NCBI GenBank assembly: GCA_017554445.1
Contig: JAFZIJ010000179.1
Coordinates: 1-64,000, forward strand
Reading direction: 5' to 3'
Length of the DNA: 64,000 nt
Source of the DNA: Victivallales bacterium
GTDB lineage: Bacteria > Verrucomicrobiota > Lentisphaeria > Oligosphaerales > Oligosphaeraceae
The notes under the pieces were generated by a model. That model searched no databases. It was not told the DNA's origin and saw nothing but the letters and a program-made list of their open reading frames with translations. Both the position numbers and the translations under genes were made by a program. Below, piece by piece: positions 42,037-50,833 of this stretch (position 1 is the stretch's first letter; each line of letters begins with the position of its first letter).

Positions 42037-42202
42037 AAGCAAAAAGTAGTTGCAAAACTTGAGGAGGCAAAGCCGAGACGCCTTGCCACTTTTAGACGCT
42101 ATCTTGTGATTTTATCAGCAGATATTACATTAATATCGAAGGTAAATAAACCAAGACAAGCAGCCATGGTGAAGGTATGGATGATCAACGGAATGCAGAA
42201 GC

Positions 42203-42724
42203 ATGAAACTTGTTGAACCGACAATGGAATATGAACGGCAGATACAGGCGTATCGGCGGGAATTCATTGCCTGTGGCGATTCAATGTGCGGATGCGGTTC
42301 GCTTAAGAAGATGGAGAGAATACAGGACTGGATCGACGAAGTGGAATTTCTGAAAAAGCCAGTTACGACGCCTTCGAAATGGGTTCCCGGTACGCAATAT
42401 ATTTATATGCGCGAAACGGATGACAAGATTGTCGGCATGATTCAGATTAGGCATTATTTCAACGATTTTCTGGAAAAATTCGGCGGGCATATCGGCTATT
42501 CCGTGGCTCCAAGCGAACGACGAAAGGGGTATGCAACACAGATGTTGCAGTTGATATTGCCGAAATGCAAAGAGTTGGGACTGAACAAGATATTGATCAC
42601 ATGCATTCAAGGCAATGAAGGCAGTCGACGGACGATTCTGAAGAATGGCGGCGTGTTTGAATCTACCGTCTATGAGCCGAACGAATCCATCTATTTGGAG
42701 AGATATTGGATTGATATTCCGTGA
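42203..42724 (+). CDS. GNAT-family N-acetyltransferase
   Basis: 173 residues with the GNAT acetyl-CoA motif A: GGHIGYSVAPSERRKGYATQMLQLIL (Q/R-x-x-G-x-A type), then ILITCIQGNEGSRRTILKNGGVFE. It transfers an acetyl group to an unknown amine. The neighbours are another GNAT gene and a flavin-binding protein. The start at 42203 lacks a strong Shine-Dalgarno. Confidence 0.9.
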   Translation: MKLVEPTMEYERQIQAYRREFIACGDSMCGCGSLKKMERIQDWIDEVEFLKKPVTTPSKWVPGTQYIYMRETDDKIVGMIQIRHYFNDFLEKFGGHIGYSVAPSERRKGYATQMLQLILPKCKELGLNKILITCIQGNEGSRRTILKNGGVFESTVYEPNESIYLERYWIDIP

Positions 42725-42754
42725 AGCCAACTCATTCCAAACAAGGAGAAAACG

Positions 42755-43231
42755 ATGTTCCGACCGATGAGACGATTCAAACAGCAACTTGCCGATGAAG
42801 AGGCGATGGAGGTTTTGAAACACGCAAAGCGCGGTGTGCTGTCGGTGACAGGAGACGACGGTTGGCCATACGGCGTTTGGCTGAATCCATATTTCCGCGA
42901 GGCGGATGGACGTATCTATTTCCACGGCGCGAAAGAAGGACACAAGATCGACGCCTTGCGCAAAGACAATCGAGCGTCGTTTACGGTCATCGACGACGGT
43001 GTTCGTGATGAAGGCGGTTGGGCCTACACATTCCGCAGTGTCGTGGTTTTCGGCCGTGTCGAATTCGTGGAAGATCATGCCTTCGCGTTGGAACTGTGCC
43101 GCGAATTGGCACGTCGATTCAATCCAAGTGAAGAGGATATCGAGAAGGAAATCCAGATGGCGGGTGCCCGCTTGCAGATGCTCTGTCTCGTTCCCGAACA
43201 CATTACGGGCAAACGGATCCATGAGGCGTAG
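42755..43231 (+). CDS. Pyridoxamine 5'-phosphate oxidase-like flavoprotein (NimA-type)
   Basis: 158 residues: AKRGVLSVTGDDGWPYGVWLNPYF, IYFHGAKEGHKIDALRKDNRASFTVID and SVVVFGRVEFVED are typical of the split-beta-barrel FMN-binding NimA/PNPOx-like family, which reduces nitro compounds or binds heme. AAGGAG precedes the start. It is 30 bases after the GNAT gene and four bases before the next gene, so the set is an operon. Confidence 0.88.
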   Translation: MFRPMRRFKQQLADEEAMEVLKHAKRGVLSVTGDDGWPYGVWLNPYFREADGRIYFHGAKEGHKIDALRKDNRASFTVIDDGVRDEGGWAYTFRSVVVFGRVEFVEDHAFALELCRELARRFNPSEEDIEKEIQMAGARLQMLCLVPEHITGKRIHEA

Positions 43232-43235
43232 GAAT

Positions 43236-43769
43236 ATGGCGGAAACATCTTCCATCATCATACGGGATGCTGTGTTGGCTGATGCGGAGAACATGCTGGC
43301 TATCTATGCCCCCTACATTGAGAAAACAGCCATCACGTTTGAAGTGGAAGTTCCTTCAGTCGAAGAATTTCAGCAACGCATCCACCATGTGCAGGAGAAG
43401 TATCCGTGGTTGGTGGCGGTCTGTAACGATGAACTGCTTGGCTATGCCTATCTTGGAGAGTTCAAAGGTCGGGCTGCATACGCCCATTCGGCGGAAACTT
43501 CCATTTATGTCCGTATGGATGCGCATGGCAGAGGAATAGGTCGCGCACTCTATATTTCATTGGAGAAAAAGGCCCATGCCATGGGGCTCCTGAATCTGAA
43601 TGCCTGCATCGCCTATACGAATACAGCGGACGACTATCTGACCGATGGCAGCGTCCGTTTTCATGAGCGGATGGGATATGTGCGGTGTGCCCATTTCCAC
43701 CAGTGTGCACGTAAATTCGGGCATTGGTATGACATGATCTGGATGGAGAAACTTTTCGAGAGGAGATGA
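43236..43769 (+). CDS. GNAT N-acetyltransferase, phosphinothricin-acetyltransferase-like
   Basis: 177 residues: IIRDAVLADAENMLAIYAPYIEKTAITFE opens the PAT-like subfamily, AETSIYVRMDAHGRGIGRALYISLEKKA is the acetyl-CoA motif and NLNACIAYTNTADDYLTDGSVRFHERMGYVRC follows. It may acetylate an amino acid analogue. It starts four bases after the flavoprotein stop with AGGA nearby. Confidence 0.9.
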   Translation: MAETSSIIIRDAVLADAENMLAIYAPYIEKTAITFEVEVPSVEEFQQRIHHVQEKYPWLVAVCNDELLGYAYLGEFKGRAAYAHSAETSIYVRMDAHGRGIGRALYISLEKKAHAMGLLNLNACIAYTNTADDYLTDGSVRFHERMGYVRCAHFHQCARKFGHWYDMIWMEKLFERR

Positions 43770-43772
43770 CAG

Positions 43773-44162
43773 ATGGTTGATGTGAAACAACTTAGGATGG
43801 CACCCCTGTGTCAGGAATTCTCCATCTGCAAAGTGACGGACTATTCGCAAATCAATCTTGAATTGCCATTTGTTTTCACGGGAAGCACGGATGAAGAGAA
43901 GTCTCTGGTTTGCCCCATGGAACATGTTCCGCAAAATACCGTGGAACGTGACGATGGTTGGAAGGCCTTGCGTATCAATGGTATGCTTGATTTTTCGCTA
44001 GTGGGCATTCTGGCGTGGATTTCAAATATATTGGCTGAAAGCAGTATCGGCATCTTCGCCGTTTCTACATTCAATACGGATTATATTTTTGTCAAAAAAA
44101 GCAATTTTGACAAAGCCATCAAGGCGTTGGAAGATGCAGGCCTCATCGTTGGAAAGAATTGA
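43773..44162 (+). CDS. ACT-domain protein (CASTOR-type)
   Basis: 129 residues in two ACT-like halves. The second, DFSLVGILAWISNILAESSIGIFAVSTFNTDYIFVKKSNFDKAIKALEDAGL, has the typical bACTb pattern of the CASTOR/DUF-type amino-acid sensors. It probably binds an amino acid to regulate something. It follows the GNAT gene by three bases, and uvrA starts 18 bases later. Confidence 0.8.
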   Translation: MVDVKQLRMAPLCQEFSICKVTDYSQINLELPFVFTGSTDEEKSLVCPMEHVPQNTVERDDGWKALRINGMLDFSLVGILAWISNILAESSIGIFAVSTFNTDYIFVKKSNFDKAIKALEDAGLIVGKN

Positions 44163-44179
44163 ATATAAGGTATTAGGAC

Positions 44180-46654
44180 ATGCACGATAAACCGATAGCC
44201 ATTGAAGTGCGAGGCGCACGGAAAAACAATCTCAAGGATATTGATGTTGATATTCCGTTGGGAAAGATCGTCGGTGTCGCAGGCGTGTCTGGAAGCGGCA
44301 AGTCATCGCTTGCGCTTGGAGTTGTCTATGCGGAAGGATCGCGACGGTATCTCGAATCGCTTTCCACCTATACCCGCCGCCGAATGACACAGGCTACACG
44401 GGCAGAGGTGGATGATGTGCGCTATGTGCCTGCCGCACTCGCCTTGCATCAACGGCCGGGCGTTCCGGGCATCCGTTCCACGTTTGGTACTTCGACGGAA
44501 CTTCTCAATTCACTGCGTCTCATGTTCTCTCGTCTTTCGTCGCACCGTTGCCCGAAGGGACATTATCTTGAACCGACGTTGGATGTGGCGGCGGAACGCG
44601 AACTGGTCTGCCCAAAATGCGGAGAACATTTCTATGCGCCTGGTGCAGAGGAGCTTGCATTCAATTCGCAAGGTGCGTGCAAACGGTGCGACGGAACAGG
44701 TGTCGTGCGTGAAGTTGATATGGCGACGCTTGTTCCAGATGATACATTGACCATCGACGAAGGCGCGGTCGCGCCATGGCAGTCGCTCATGTGGTCTCTC
44801 ATGAAAGATATTGCACGCGAGATGGGCGTGAGAACGGATGTCCCATGGCGGGAATTGACCGAACGTGAACGCGACATTGTCCTCCATGCTCCGCCTGAAA
44901 AGCACCACATGGTTTACCAGATGAAGACTGGTGAATCCGGTGAGATGGATTTCACCTTTTTCAATGCCATCTATACGGTCGAAAATGCGCTTAAGAACGT
45001 CAAAGATGAAAAAGGAATGGCCCGTGTCGCGAAATTCCTGAAGGAGGGCATATGCCCGGAATGTGGTGGTACGCGTCTTTCGGAAAGGGCCCGTGCGCCT
45101 CGTCTGCGTGGCATTTCTCTCGACAAGGCCTGCGAAATGACACTCGCGGAGGCGGATGAGTGGGTACATGGTGTTCCTGCATCGCTTCCGGAGACGTTGC
45201 GTCCCATGGCGGAGCGTATTTGCGAATCCTTCCATGACACATCGCGGCGGCTGATGGAACTCGGTCTTTCCTACCTCACGCTCGACCGTGCCGCTTCGAC
45301 GCTTTCCACGGGCGAACGCCAGCGGATGCAATTGGCTCGCGCCGTCCGAAACAGGACGACAGGCGTTCTTTATGTATTGGATGAACCTTCCATCGGTCTG
45401 CATCCATCGAATCTTGAAGGATTGACAGGCGTGATGGACGATTTGGTAGCCGACGGCAATTCGGTCCTGTTGGTTGACCATGACACGCAGGTTCTTGCCC
45501 ATGCGGACTGGATTGTTGAGCTTGGCCCTGAGGCGGGTGCGAAAGGCGGTCGTCTTATCGCCGAAGGGACAGTCGAAGAAATTGCGAAAAATCCTGCTTC
45601 ACAGATAGGGCCGTTCTTGTGTATTCCTCCTGAAAGTGCTGTAGTGCAAGTAGATGCAGAAAAACACAACGGCAACACGAAGCCATCGGAAATCAGGCTG
45701 GGCACGTCAGCCATCCATACCGTCCAGCCGCTTGAAGTCGCGTTCCCGAAGGGGAGGCTATCCGTCGTGACGGGTGTGTCGGGTTCCGGCAAGACGACGC
45801 TTATTCTCGAAAGTCTTGTGCCTGCGTTGGTTGCGAAAACGGAAGGACGACCGCTTCCTGAACATGTCCGTTTTGTCGAAGCACAGGGGATTTCGCAAGT
45901 AAAACTCATCGATGCCACGCCGATTGGCATCAACATCCGTTCGACGGTGGCGACATATGCGAACGTGCACGATGAATTGCGGAAAATATACGCCCGCACA
46001 GCGGATGCAAAAGGGCGGAATCTCAAGGCGGGTGATTTTTCCTACAATACTGGATCGTTGCGATGCCCGACCTGCGACGGAACAGGCGAAATCAGTCTTG
46101 ATGTGCAGTTTCTGCCAGATGTGGACATTCCATGTCCCGACTGCCACGGTTCGCGCTATGCAAAATCTGCGTTCGCTGTGAAACGCAATGGCGTGTCGCT
46201 TCCACAACTGATGGAGATGAGCGTGGATGAGGCGTTGGAGGCTTGCAACGATCTGTCGTTGGTGAAAAGCCGCCTGAAAGTTCTGCACGATCTTGGCCTC
46301 GGCTATCTAATTCTCGGCGAAGAAACGCCAGGCCTATCTGGTGGCGAAGCGCAACGCCTCAAACTCGCCAGTGAGATGGGACGCGGGCAAGGTGATACTC
46401 TATTCGTTTTCGACGAGCCGACCATTGGTCTGCATCCACTTGACGTCCGCACACTTATGGATGTCTTTCGACATCTCATCGACAAAGGCGCGACGGTCAT
46501 CGTCATCGAACATGATCTTGATGTCATCCGTGCCGCCGACTGGATTGCTGACATGGGGCCTGGCGGCGGCAAAGACGGTGGCCGCATCGTCGCCGTCGGC
46601 ACGCCGGACGAAATCAAAACCAACCCGCAGAGCATTACAGGAAGGTATATTTGA
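44180..46654 (+). CDS. uvrA: UvrA-like ABC ATPase lacking the UvrB-binding domain (class II UvrA)
   Basis: 824 residues with two ABC ATPase modules. Walker A motifs are GVSGSGKSSL (about 32) and GVSGSGKTTL (about 528). Signatures are LSTGERQRMQLARA and LSGGEAQRLKLASE, with VLDEPSIGLHP and VFDEPTIGLHP as Walker B. Zinc-finger cysteine pairs lie at CPKC/CKRC and CPTCDGTG/CPDC. Repair UvrA is ~940 residues; the shortening fits the UvrA2 group without the UvrB-interaction domain, linked to drug tolerance rather than canonical excision repair. It overlaps or abuts a 33-bp repeat at its 3' end. Confidence 0.9.
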   Translation: MHDKPIAIEVRGARKNNLKDIDVDIPLGKIVGVAGVSGSGKSSLALGVVYAEGSRRYLESLSTYTRRRMTQATRAEVDDVRYVPAALALHQRPGVPGIRSTFGTSTELLNSLRLMFSRLSSHRCPKGHYLEPTLDVAAERELVCPKCGEHFYAPGAEELAFNSQGACKRCDGTGVVREVDMATLVPDDTLTIDEGAVAPWQSLMWSLMKDIAREMGVRTDVPWRELTERERDIVLHAPPEKHHMVYQMKTGESGEMDFTFFNAIYTVENALKNVKDEKGMARVAKFLKEGICPECGGTRLSERARAPRLRGISLDKACEMTLAEADEWVHGVPASLPETLRPMAERICESFHDTSRRLMELGLSYLTLDRAASTLSTGERQRMQLARAVRNRTTGVLYVLDEPSIGLHPSNLEGLTGVMDDLVADGNSVLLVDHDTQVLAHADWIVELGPEAGAKGGRLIAEGTVEEIAKNPASQIGPFLCIPPESAVVQVDAEKHNGNTKPSEIRLGTSAIHTVQPLEVAFPKGRLSVVTGVSGSGKTTLILESLVPALVAKTEGRPLPEHVRFVEAQGISQVKLIDATPIGINIRSTVATYANVHDELRKIYARTADAKGRNLKAGDFSYNTGSLRCPTCDGTGEISLDVQFLPDVDIPCPDCHGSRYAKSAFAVKRNGVSLPQLMEMSVDEALEACNDLSLVKSRLKVLHDLGLGYLILGEETPGLSGGEAQRLKLASEMGRGQGDTLFVFDEPTIGLHPLDVRTLMDVFRHLIDKGATVIVIEHDLDVIRAADWIADMGPGGGKDGGRIVAVGTPDEIKTNPQSITGRYI

Positions 46655-46656
46655 TG

Positions 46657-46822
46657 AAGTGGCGCGGTGCGACCCGCCTGCGCCGTGGGAAGTGGCGCGG
46701 TGCGTCCCGCCTGCGCCGTGGGAGGTGGCGCGGTGCGTCCCGCCTGCGCCGTGGGAGGTGGCGCGGTGCGTCCCGCCTGCGCCGTGGGAAGTGGCGCGGT
46801 GCGTCCCGCCTCTTTTTTTTGC
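46657..46822. repeat. 33-bp tandem repeat, five copies, after uvrA
   Basis: Units begin at 46657, 46690, 46723, 46756 and 46789. Each is AAGTGGCGCGGTGCGTCCCG plus CCTGCGCCGTGGG with one or two changes. GGCGC and GCGCC can pair around the central GTCCC. The last unit runs into TCTTTTTTTT, which may terminate uvrA transcripts. Confidence 0.95.
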
Positions 46823-46849
46823 CGCTCATAAAATTATCATCACTGATGA

Positions 46850-46862
46850 AAATTTTACCACT
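46850..46862 (-). promoter_or_regulatory. Candidate enhancer (UAS) for the sigma-54 activator
   Basis: On the minus strand AGTGGTAAAATTTT, about 65 bases upstream of the sigma-54 promoter at 46925. It matches ACTGGTAAAATATT at 57202 and GCTGGTAAAATAAT at 60932. A weaker TGGTAAAA lies at 46907. Confidence 0.6.
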
Positions 46863-46924
46863 ATTTTGTGAAATATTTGGAATTTGGTCATATATTATAC
46901 AGTAAATGGTAAAAAAGTGAAAGT

Positions 46925-46942
46925 TGGCATTGGATTTGCTTA
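46925..46942 (+). promoter_or_regulatory. Sigma-54 promoter of exonuclease-activator operon
   Basis: TTGGCATT-GGAT-TTGCTT: GG at 46927-46928 and GC at 46939-46940 are 12 bases apart, as required for -24/-12 promoters. The start site should be near 46952, ~45 bases before the exonuclease ATG. Confidence 0.82.
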
Positions 46943-46996
46943 TCATACGGCAACAACAAATTGACCAAATGGAAGCAAATAACCAAAGGAATGCCA

Positions 46997-47530
46997 ATGA
47001 AACTTGCAGGACTTGATTTTGAGACGGCGAATGGCAAAAACGGAAGCATCTGCGCGGCAGGCTGCGCCGTTCTTGACAACGGTGTGTTGACAGAACACAA
47101 AGAGTGGCTAGTCTACCCGCACATAGGCTACCGCTGGATGTGCCCTGATTTCACGAAAATCCATGGGATTTCCTATTGGGATGTCTGTGACTGTTCAGAA
47201 TTTGACCACATCTGGCCAGAACTCCAACGGATGCTGCTCTCCGCAGATTGCGTCGTCATCCATTACGCGCCGTTTGACTTGCGACATTTGAGGAGTGTCC
47301 TTTCGCTGTATGAACTGCCGCCCGTGGAGTTCGACTACACCGACAGCGTCGACGTATCCAGAAAGCTCTTTCCTGAAATGCCGTCCCATTCACTGGACGC
47401 CATGGCGGAGCATTTTGGCATTGTCTTCCAACATCACGACGCGTTGGAGGACGCCATGGCCTGCGCATCGATCATCGCACGGACTGGCATCCCGGAAGGA
47501 TATCTAAGACATTTCAGCACAGGGAGGTAA
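46997..47530 (+). CDS. DnaQ-like 3'-5' exonuclease (DEDDh type)
   Basis: 177 residues. Exo I is LDFETANG (Asp, Glu), IHGISYWDV resembles the region after it, Exo II is CVVIHYAPFDLRHL (Asp) and Exo III is FQHHDALEDAMACA with His and Asp four residues apart. It is the core fold of polymerase III epsilon and would degrade single-stranded DNA or RNA. The ATG at 46997 has AAAGGA six bases upstream; 46991 is too close. It heads an operon with the sigma-54 activator. Confidence 0.9.
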   Translation: MKLAGLDFETANGKNGSICAAGCAVLDNGVLTEHKEWLVYPHIGYRWMCPDFTKIHGISYWDVCDCSEFDHIWPELQRMLLSADCVVIHYAPFDLRHLRSVLSLYELPPVEFDYTDSVDVSRKLFPEMPSHSLDAMAEHFGIVFQHHDALEDAMACASIIARTGIPEGYLRHFSTGR

Positions 47531-47628
47531 CGACGGCGTTCCGTCAAGGTAACGACGGCGTCCCGTGAAGGTAACGACGGCGTCCCGCCGTCGGTGGTGT
47601 GGCGTCGGCGTCTCGCCGTCGATAACAC
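47525..47628. repeat. GTAACGACGGCG repeats starting at the exonuclease stop codon
   Basis: Three GGTAACGACGGCGT copies (47526, 47550, 47570), the last completed to the full palindrome with CCCGCCGTCGG, and then a variant GTCGGCGTCTCGCCGTCGA. The TAA of the first copy is the stop codon of the exonuclease. Confidence 0.88.
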
Positions 47629-47672
47629 AATGACTACATGAAACATAGTCATGTTTCATAGGAGATTTACTG

Positions 47673-49151
47673 ATGGGCAACACGTTGATTTTGACTGGAT
47701 GGAAATATATGGACTACGCTGTCGCGGCGGCAATAGCATTGCGGCATTTCGGGACTGCCGATGTTTTAGGCATGAGCAGACGGCGTTTGCCCGAATATCT
47801 TGAGGAAGTTTCCGGCTATGCGGAAATCGTCATTCTGGGCGTGTCATTGACTGGAGACGTGGAACGTCTCGCCAAGGCGCTGAAGAATCTCAAAAATAAA
47901 TATATCAAAGTGACATGGATCAGCGGCATCGACTTCCCTGAATGGATGGGGGACGACATCCGCTCCAATCTGGAAAGCTATGTCAATGATTCAGAGAGTA
48001 TTTCCAATGCGGTGACAGAATACTATAAGCGGAAGGAAGGTGAATTGGCTGCTTATGAAGATGTAAATCTGCCCATCGGCAGGCAGTATATTGAGTTCAA
48101 AGAGGCGGCCGAATACTTCTACCGGAACTATCAGGATGAAGAAGCCTACCCGCGCGTCATTCGTCATATTGCCGTTGAAGATCCGGAAAGCAAATGGTCG
48201 GAAAGCGAACGGCGCATGGTTGAACATTATCGCCGTTATGGCCATCGTGAGTTAGTTGGTAAAAGCGCCGCCATTGAAAAACTACAGGAAAGCATCAATC
48301 TCATTGCACCGCATGAACATGCCAGAGTGCTGATTCTTGGAGAGAGCGGCACGGGCAAGGAGACGGTCGCTACGTTGATTCATTTCAAATCGCAACGTGG
48401 TCAGGAAGGCGAGCCGTTCATCGTCTTCAACTGTGCCAGTGTGAATCCGCAACTGCTTGAAAGCCGGTTTCTTGGGCATGAGAAAGGTGCGTTCACGGGA
48501 GCGACTGAAGACCGCAATGGTCTTTTTGAAGTCGCCAACGGCGGCACGTTGTTTTTGGACGAAATCGGCGAACTTCCATTGGAGGCGCAAGGCCTTCTTT
48601 TGCGTGTTTTGGAAGAAGGCCGTTTCCAACGGCTTGGCAGTAGCGGCAGTGAAATCGAAGTGGATGTACGTGTCATCGCCGCCACCAATCGCGATTTGGC
48701 TTCCATGGTCCGCGATGGCAAATTCCGTCTGGATCTCTATCAACGGCTGAGTGTCATTCAGCTTCGTATCCCCCCGTTGCGTGAACACAAGGAGGACATC
48801 CCGCTGATCGCCTATTCTTATCGCGACCGCAACAAGATGGGCGGCTGGCTGTCGCAGGAACAAGTCGATGCTCTGATGGAATACGATTTTCCAGGCAACG
48901 TCCGCGAACTATACAACTTGCTGGAACGCTCCCACGTTCTCGAAATTACCGACTATAAACAGTTAATCCGTGAACATCGTGAATTGAACGCCGCGCTCCT
49001 GCCGCAGGACAAAGTGGAAGTTCCCGATAATCTTGATGAAGCCATGCGCCTCCATGTCAAACATGTCTGTGAGAAATACAACGGCAACATCACGAAAGCC
49101 GCCGAAGCTCTTGGAACATCAAGAAATACCGTGAGGAAGTATTTGGAATAA
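47673..49151 (+). CDS. Sigma-54-dependent transcriptional activator with DHH-like N-terminal domain
   Basis: 492 residues. The central AAA+ domain has Walker A GESGTGKE (223-230), the sigma-54 contact loop GAFTGA (272-277), Walker [10 protein letters not shown] (292-300) and an arginine-finger region FRLDLYQRL. The C-terminal Fis-type HTH is [21 protein letters not shown]. The N-terminal ~190 residues are not a receiver, PAS or GAF domain. [26 protein letters not shown] and [11 protein letters not shown] line up with DHH-phosphoesterase motifs I, III and IV but lack the acidic residues, so it may be a ligand sensor. The general arrangement recalls RtcR. Confidence 0.92.
   Translation: MGNTLILTGWKYMDYAVAAAIALRHFGTADVLGMSRRRLPEYLEEVSGYAEIVILGVSLTGDVERLAKALKNLKNKYIKVTWISGIDFPEWMGDDIRSNLESYVNDSESISNAVTEYYKRKEGELAAYEDVNLPIGRQYIEFKEAAEYFYRNYQDEEAYPRVIRHIAVEDPESKWSESERRMVEHYRRYGHRELVGKSAAIEKLQESINLIAPHEHARVLILGESGTGKETVATLIHFKSQRGQEGEPFIVFNCASVNPQLLESRFLGHEKGAFTGATEDRNGLFEVANGGTLFLDEIGELPLEAQGLLLRVLEEGRFQRLGSSGSEIEVDVRVIAATNRDLASMVRDGKFRLDLYQRLSVIQLRIPPLREHKEDIPLIAYSYRDRNKMGGWLSQEQVDALMEYDFPGNVRELYNLLERSHVLEITDYKQLIREHRELNAALLPQDKVEVPDNLDEAMRLHVKHVCEKYNGNITKAAEALGTSRNTVRKYLE
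49074..49151 (+). repeat. 3' end of the activator gene, duplicated at 52823
   Basis: The last 78 bases of the activator (HTH codons and stop) recur at 52823-52900 with five differences. The two copies bracket the DUF262 pair. Confidence 0.92.
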
Positions 49152-49177
49152 AAGACTCGCTCTTGAAGAGAAAACAA

Positions 49178-50833
49178 ATGAACACAACAATTACATTGAG
49201 ACAGTATTTTGGGAAAGGCAAGAAGTTCGTCATTCCTAAATATCAGAGAGGGTATATCTGGGGCAAGAAAAGGTTTGGTGATGGGTTGGATTCTGTTTCC
49301 TATATTTTGCAGAAGACTATCGTTCCTGGATTTCAGAAAGACTGCGATATTTTTCTGCAGGGCATAACGGTGCATGAAGCCAATGATGAAATCATCATTA
49401 TTGATGGTCAGCAACGAACCACTTTTTTCTATTTGTTATTCAAATGGCTGGGATATAATGAGCCGTTGGCACTTCATTATGACATTCGAATAGAATCTAA
49501 TGACTTTTTGAAAAGCCCAGGCTTTCTTTCAGATTGTAACGAAAATCTTTACGAAGAATATCAGGACATCTATTTCTTCAAAAAGACCATCCGCCTAATA
49601 TCGCGGATTCTTGCGGACATGGACAAGGAGAAATTGCTTTCCTATCTTTTGGATAAAGTCAAGTTTTTATATGTTAATCTACCCAGACCTGAACAGGCTA
49701 CCAAGGTATTTTCAATGATGAACGGCAACCGTGCCGTCATGCGTCCTGAAGAGGTTATCAAAGCTGAATTACTTCGCCTGGCATCTCGTTCCAATGAGCA
49801 ATACATTACCAGAGATTTCAAAGAGCAGATGGCTCAGGAATGGGATTGCAATCTTTTGAGAAGCCGTTATGCGCACGAATGGGATAAATGGCTTCAATGG
49901 TGGAATAAGGAGGAGGTTAGGTTCATTTTCCGCTGCAAAAATGTCATGGGATACCTCATTTCAACGTTTCAGGATACCAACAACGAGCTCACCTTTGAAA
50001 ACTTCAAGGAGGCATTCTTGAAAACCGCAACTGCAGTAGAAGCCAAAAATGTCTTCGATGGATTAAGGCGTCTTCAAAAGCGTTTCGAAGATGCTTTTAA
50101 TTCTCCTGAAGTTTATAACCGTATTGGAGCCATACTGCGGATTGGCAAGCCAGAGGATTTTATCAAGTGGTTTTTTCGAGGTGAAAAGAAACCCATCGAA
50201 GCGCTTGACTGGTATTATCGATGCGCTTTCCTCAAGCTTACACATAAGGAGATTATGGAGAAAAATGATGAAGCATTTGATAGCAAGTTCACAAACGTAA
50301 AGGAAAAACTCGAAAACGACTTTGCCTATTTCGATGAAAATGCGAAGGAAGAGGTATTCCGACTTCTTCTGCGTCTTAATATTGATGAGGATACCAAGCA
50401 GGGTAGGAAATTCAATTTCCATGTATGGGATAATCGTTCTCTTGAACATATCTACCCTAAATCCATGGTCTTCCATTATGATGAGGAACAGAAAGGATGG
50501 TTTGATGGCAATGAAAATCCATTGTCAGCTGGAGAGACCGAGCTTGATGGCTATATTTCCCGAGACGATTGCAAATGCACAGATTGCTCAACAACTGAAC
50601 ACAGCCTTGGGAATCTTGTGTTGCTTTACGGTAGAAACAATTCTGAATTTGGTAAAAAAACCTTTGAAGAGAAAAAGAAGATGTTTTTCCAACCTTCTGC
50701 AAAAGAAATCTTTGAAAGCAGACATCTCCTTCATACCATCTTCAAATTTGCCCAAAGTCAGTGGGGCGGCAATGAAATTGCAATGAATAAGTACAACACA
50801 CTCAAAGAGTTCGAGGCGTATTATGGCAAATAA
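49178..50833 (+). CDS. DUF262/DUF1524 protein (GmrSD-like, HNH-type), first of a pair
   Basis: 551 residues. The N-terminal DUF262 part has IPKYQRGYIWG (19-29) and IDGQQRTT (75-82), the ParB-like nucleotide-using motif. Late in the protein (about 420) RSLEHIYPKS gives the HNH-type nuclease motif of DUF1524. This is the composition of GmrSD/BrxU-type restriction enzymes, which attack modified phage DNA using NTPs. It overlaps the next gene by 11 bases. The ATG at 49178 is preferred to a TTG at 49163. Confidence 0.88.
   Translation: MNTTITLRQYFGKGKKFVIPKYQRGYIWGKKRFGDGLDSVSYILQKTIVPGFQKDCDIFLQGITVHEANDEIIIIDGQQRTTFFYLLFKWLGYNEPLALHYDIRIESNDFLKSPGFLSDCNENLYEEYQDIYFFKKTIRLISRILADMDKEKLLSYLLDKVKFLYVNLPRPEQATKVFSMMNGNRAVMRPEEVIKAELLRLASRSNEQYITRDFKEQMAQEWDCNLLRSRYAHEWDKWLQWWNKEEVRFIFRCKNVMGYLISTFQDTNNELTFENFKEAFLKTATAVEAKNVFDGLRRLQKRFEDAFNSPEVYNRIGAILRIGKPEDFIKWFFRGEKKPIEALDWYYRCAFLKLTHKEIMEKNDEAFDSKFTNVKEKLENDFAYFDENAKEEVFRLLLRLNIDEDTKQGRKFNFHVWDNRSLEHIYPKSMVFHYDEEQKGWFDGNENPLSAGETELDGYISRDDCKCTDCSTTEHSLGNLVLLYGRNNSEFGKKTFEEKKKMFFQPSAKEIFESRHLLHTIFKFAQSQWGGNEIAMNKYNTLKEFEAYYGK

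Noticed and set aside
46651-46905. 84-codon frame with five WRGASRLRRG repeats after uvrA
   Set aside because: It is simply the 33-bp tandem repeat read in a frame that stays open because 33 is divisible by 3. There is no ribosome-binding site, and the same GC-rich words occur in non-coding palindromes elsewhere.
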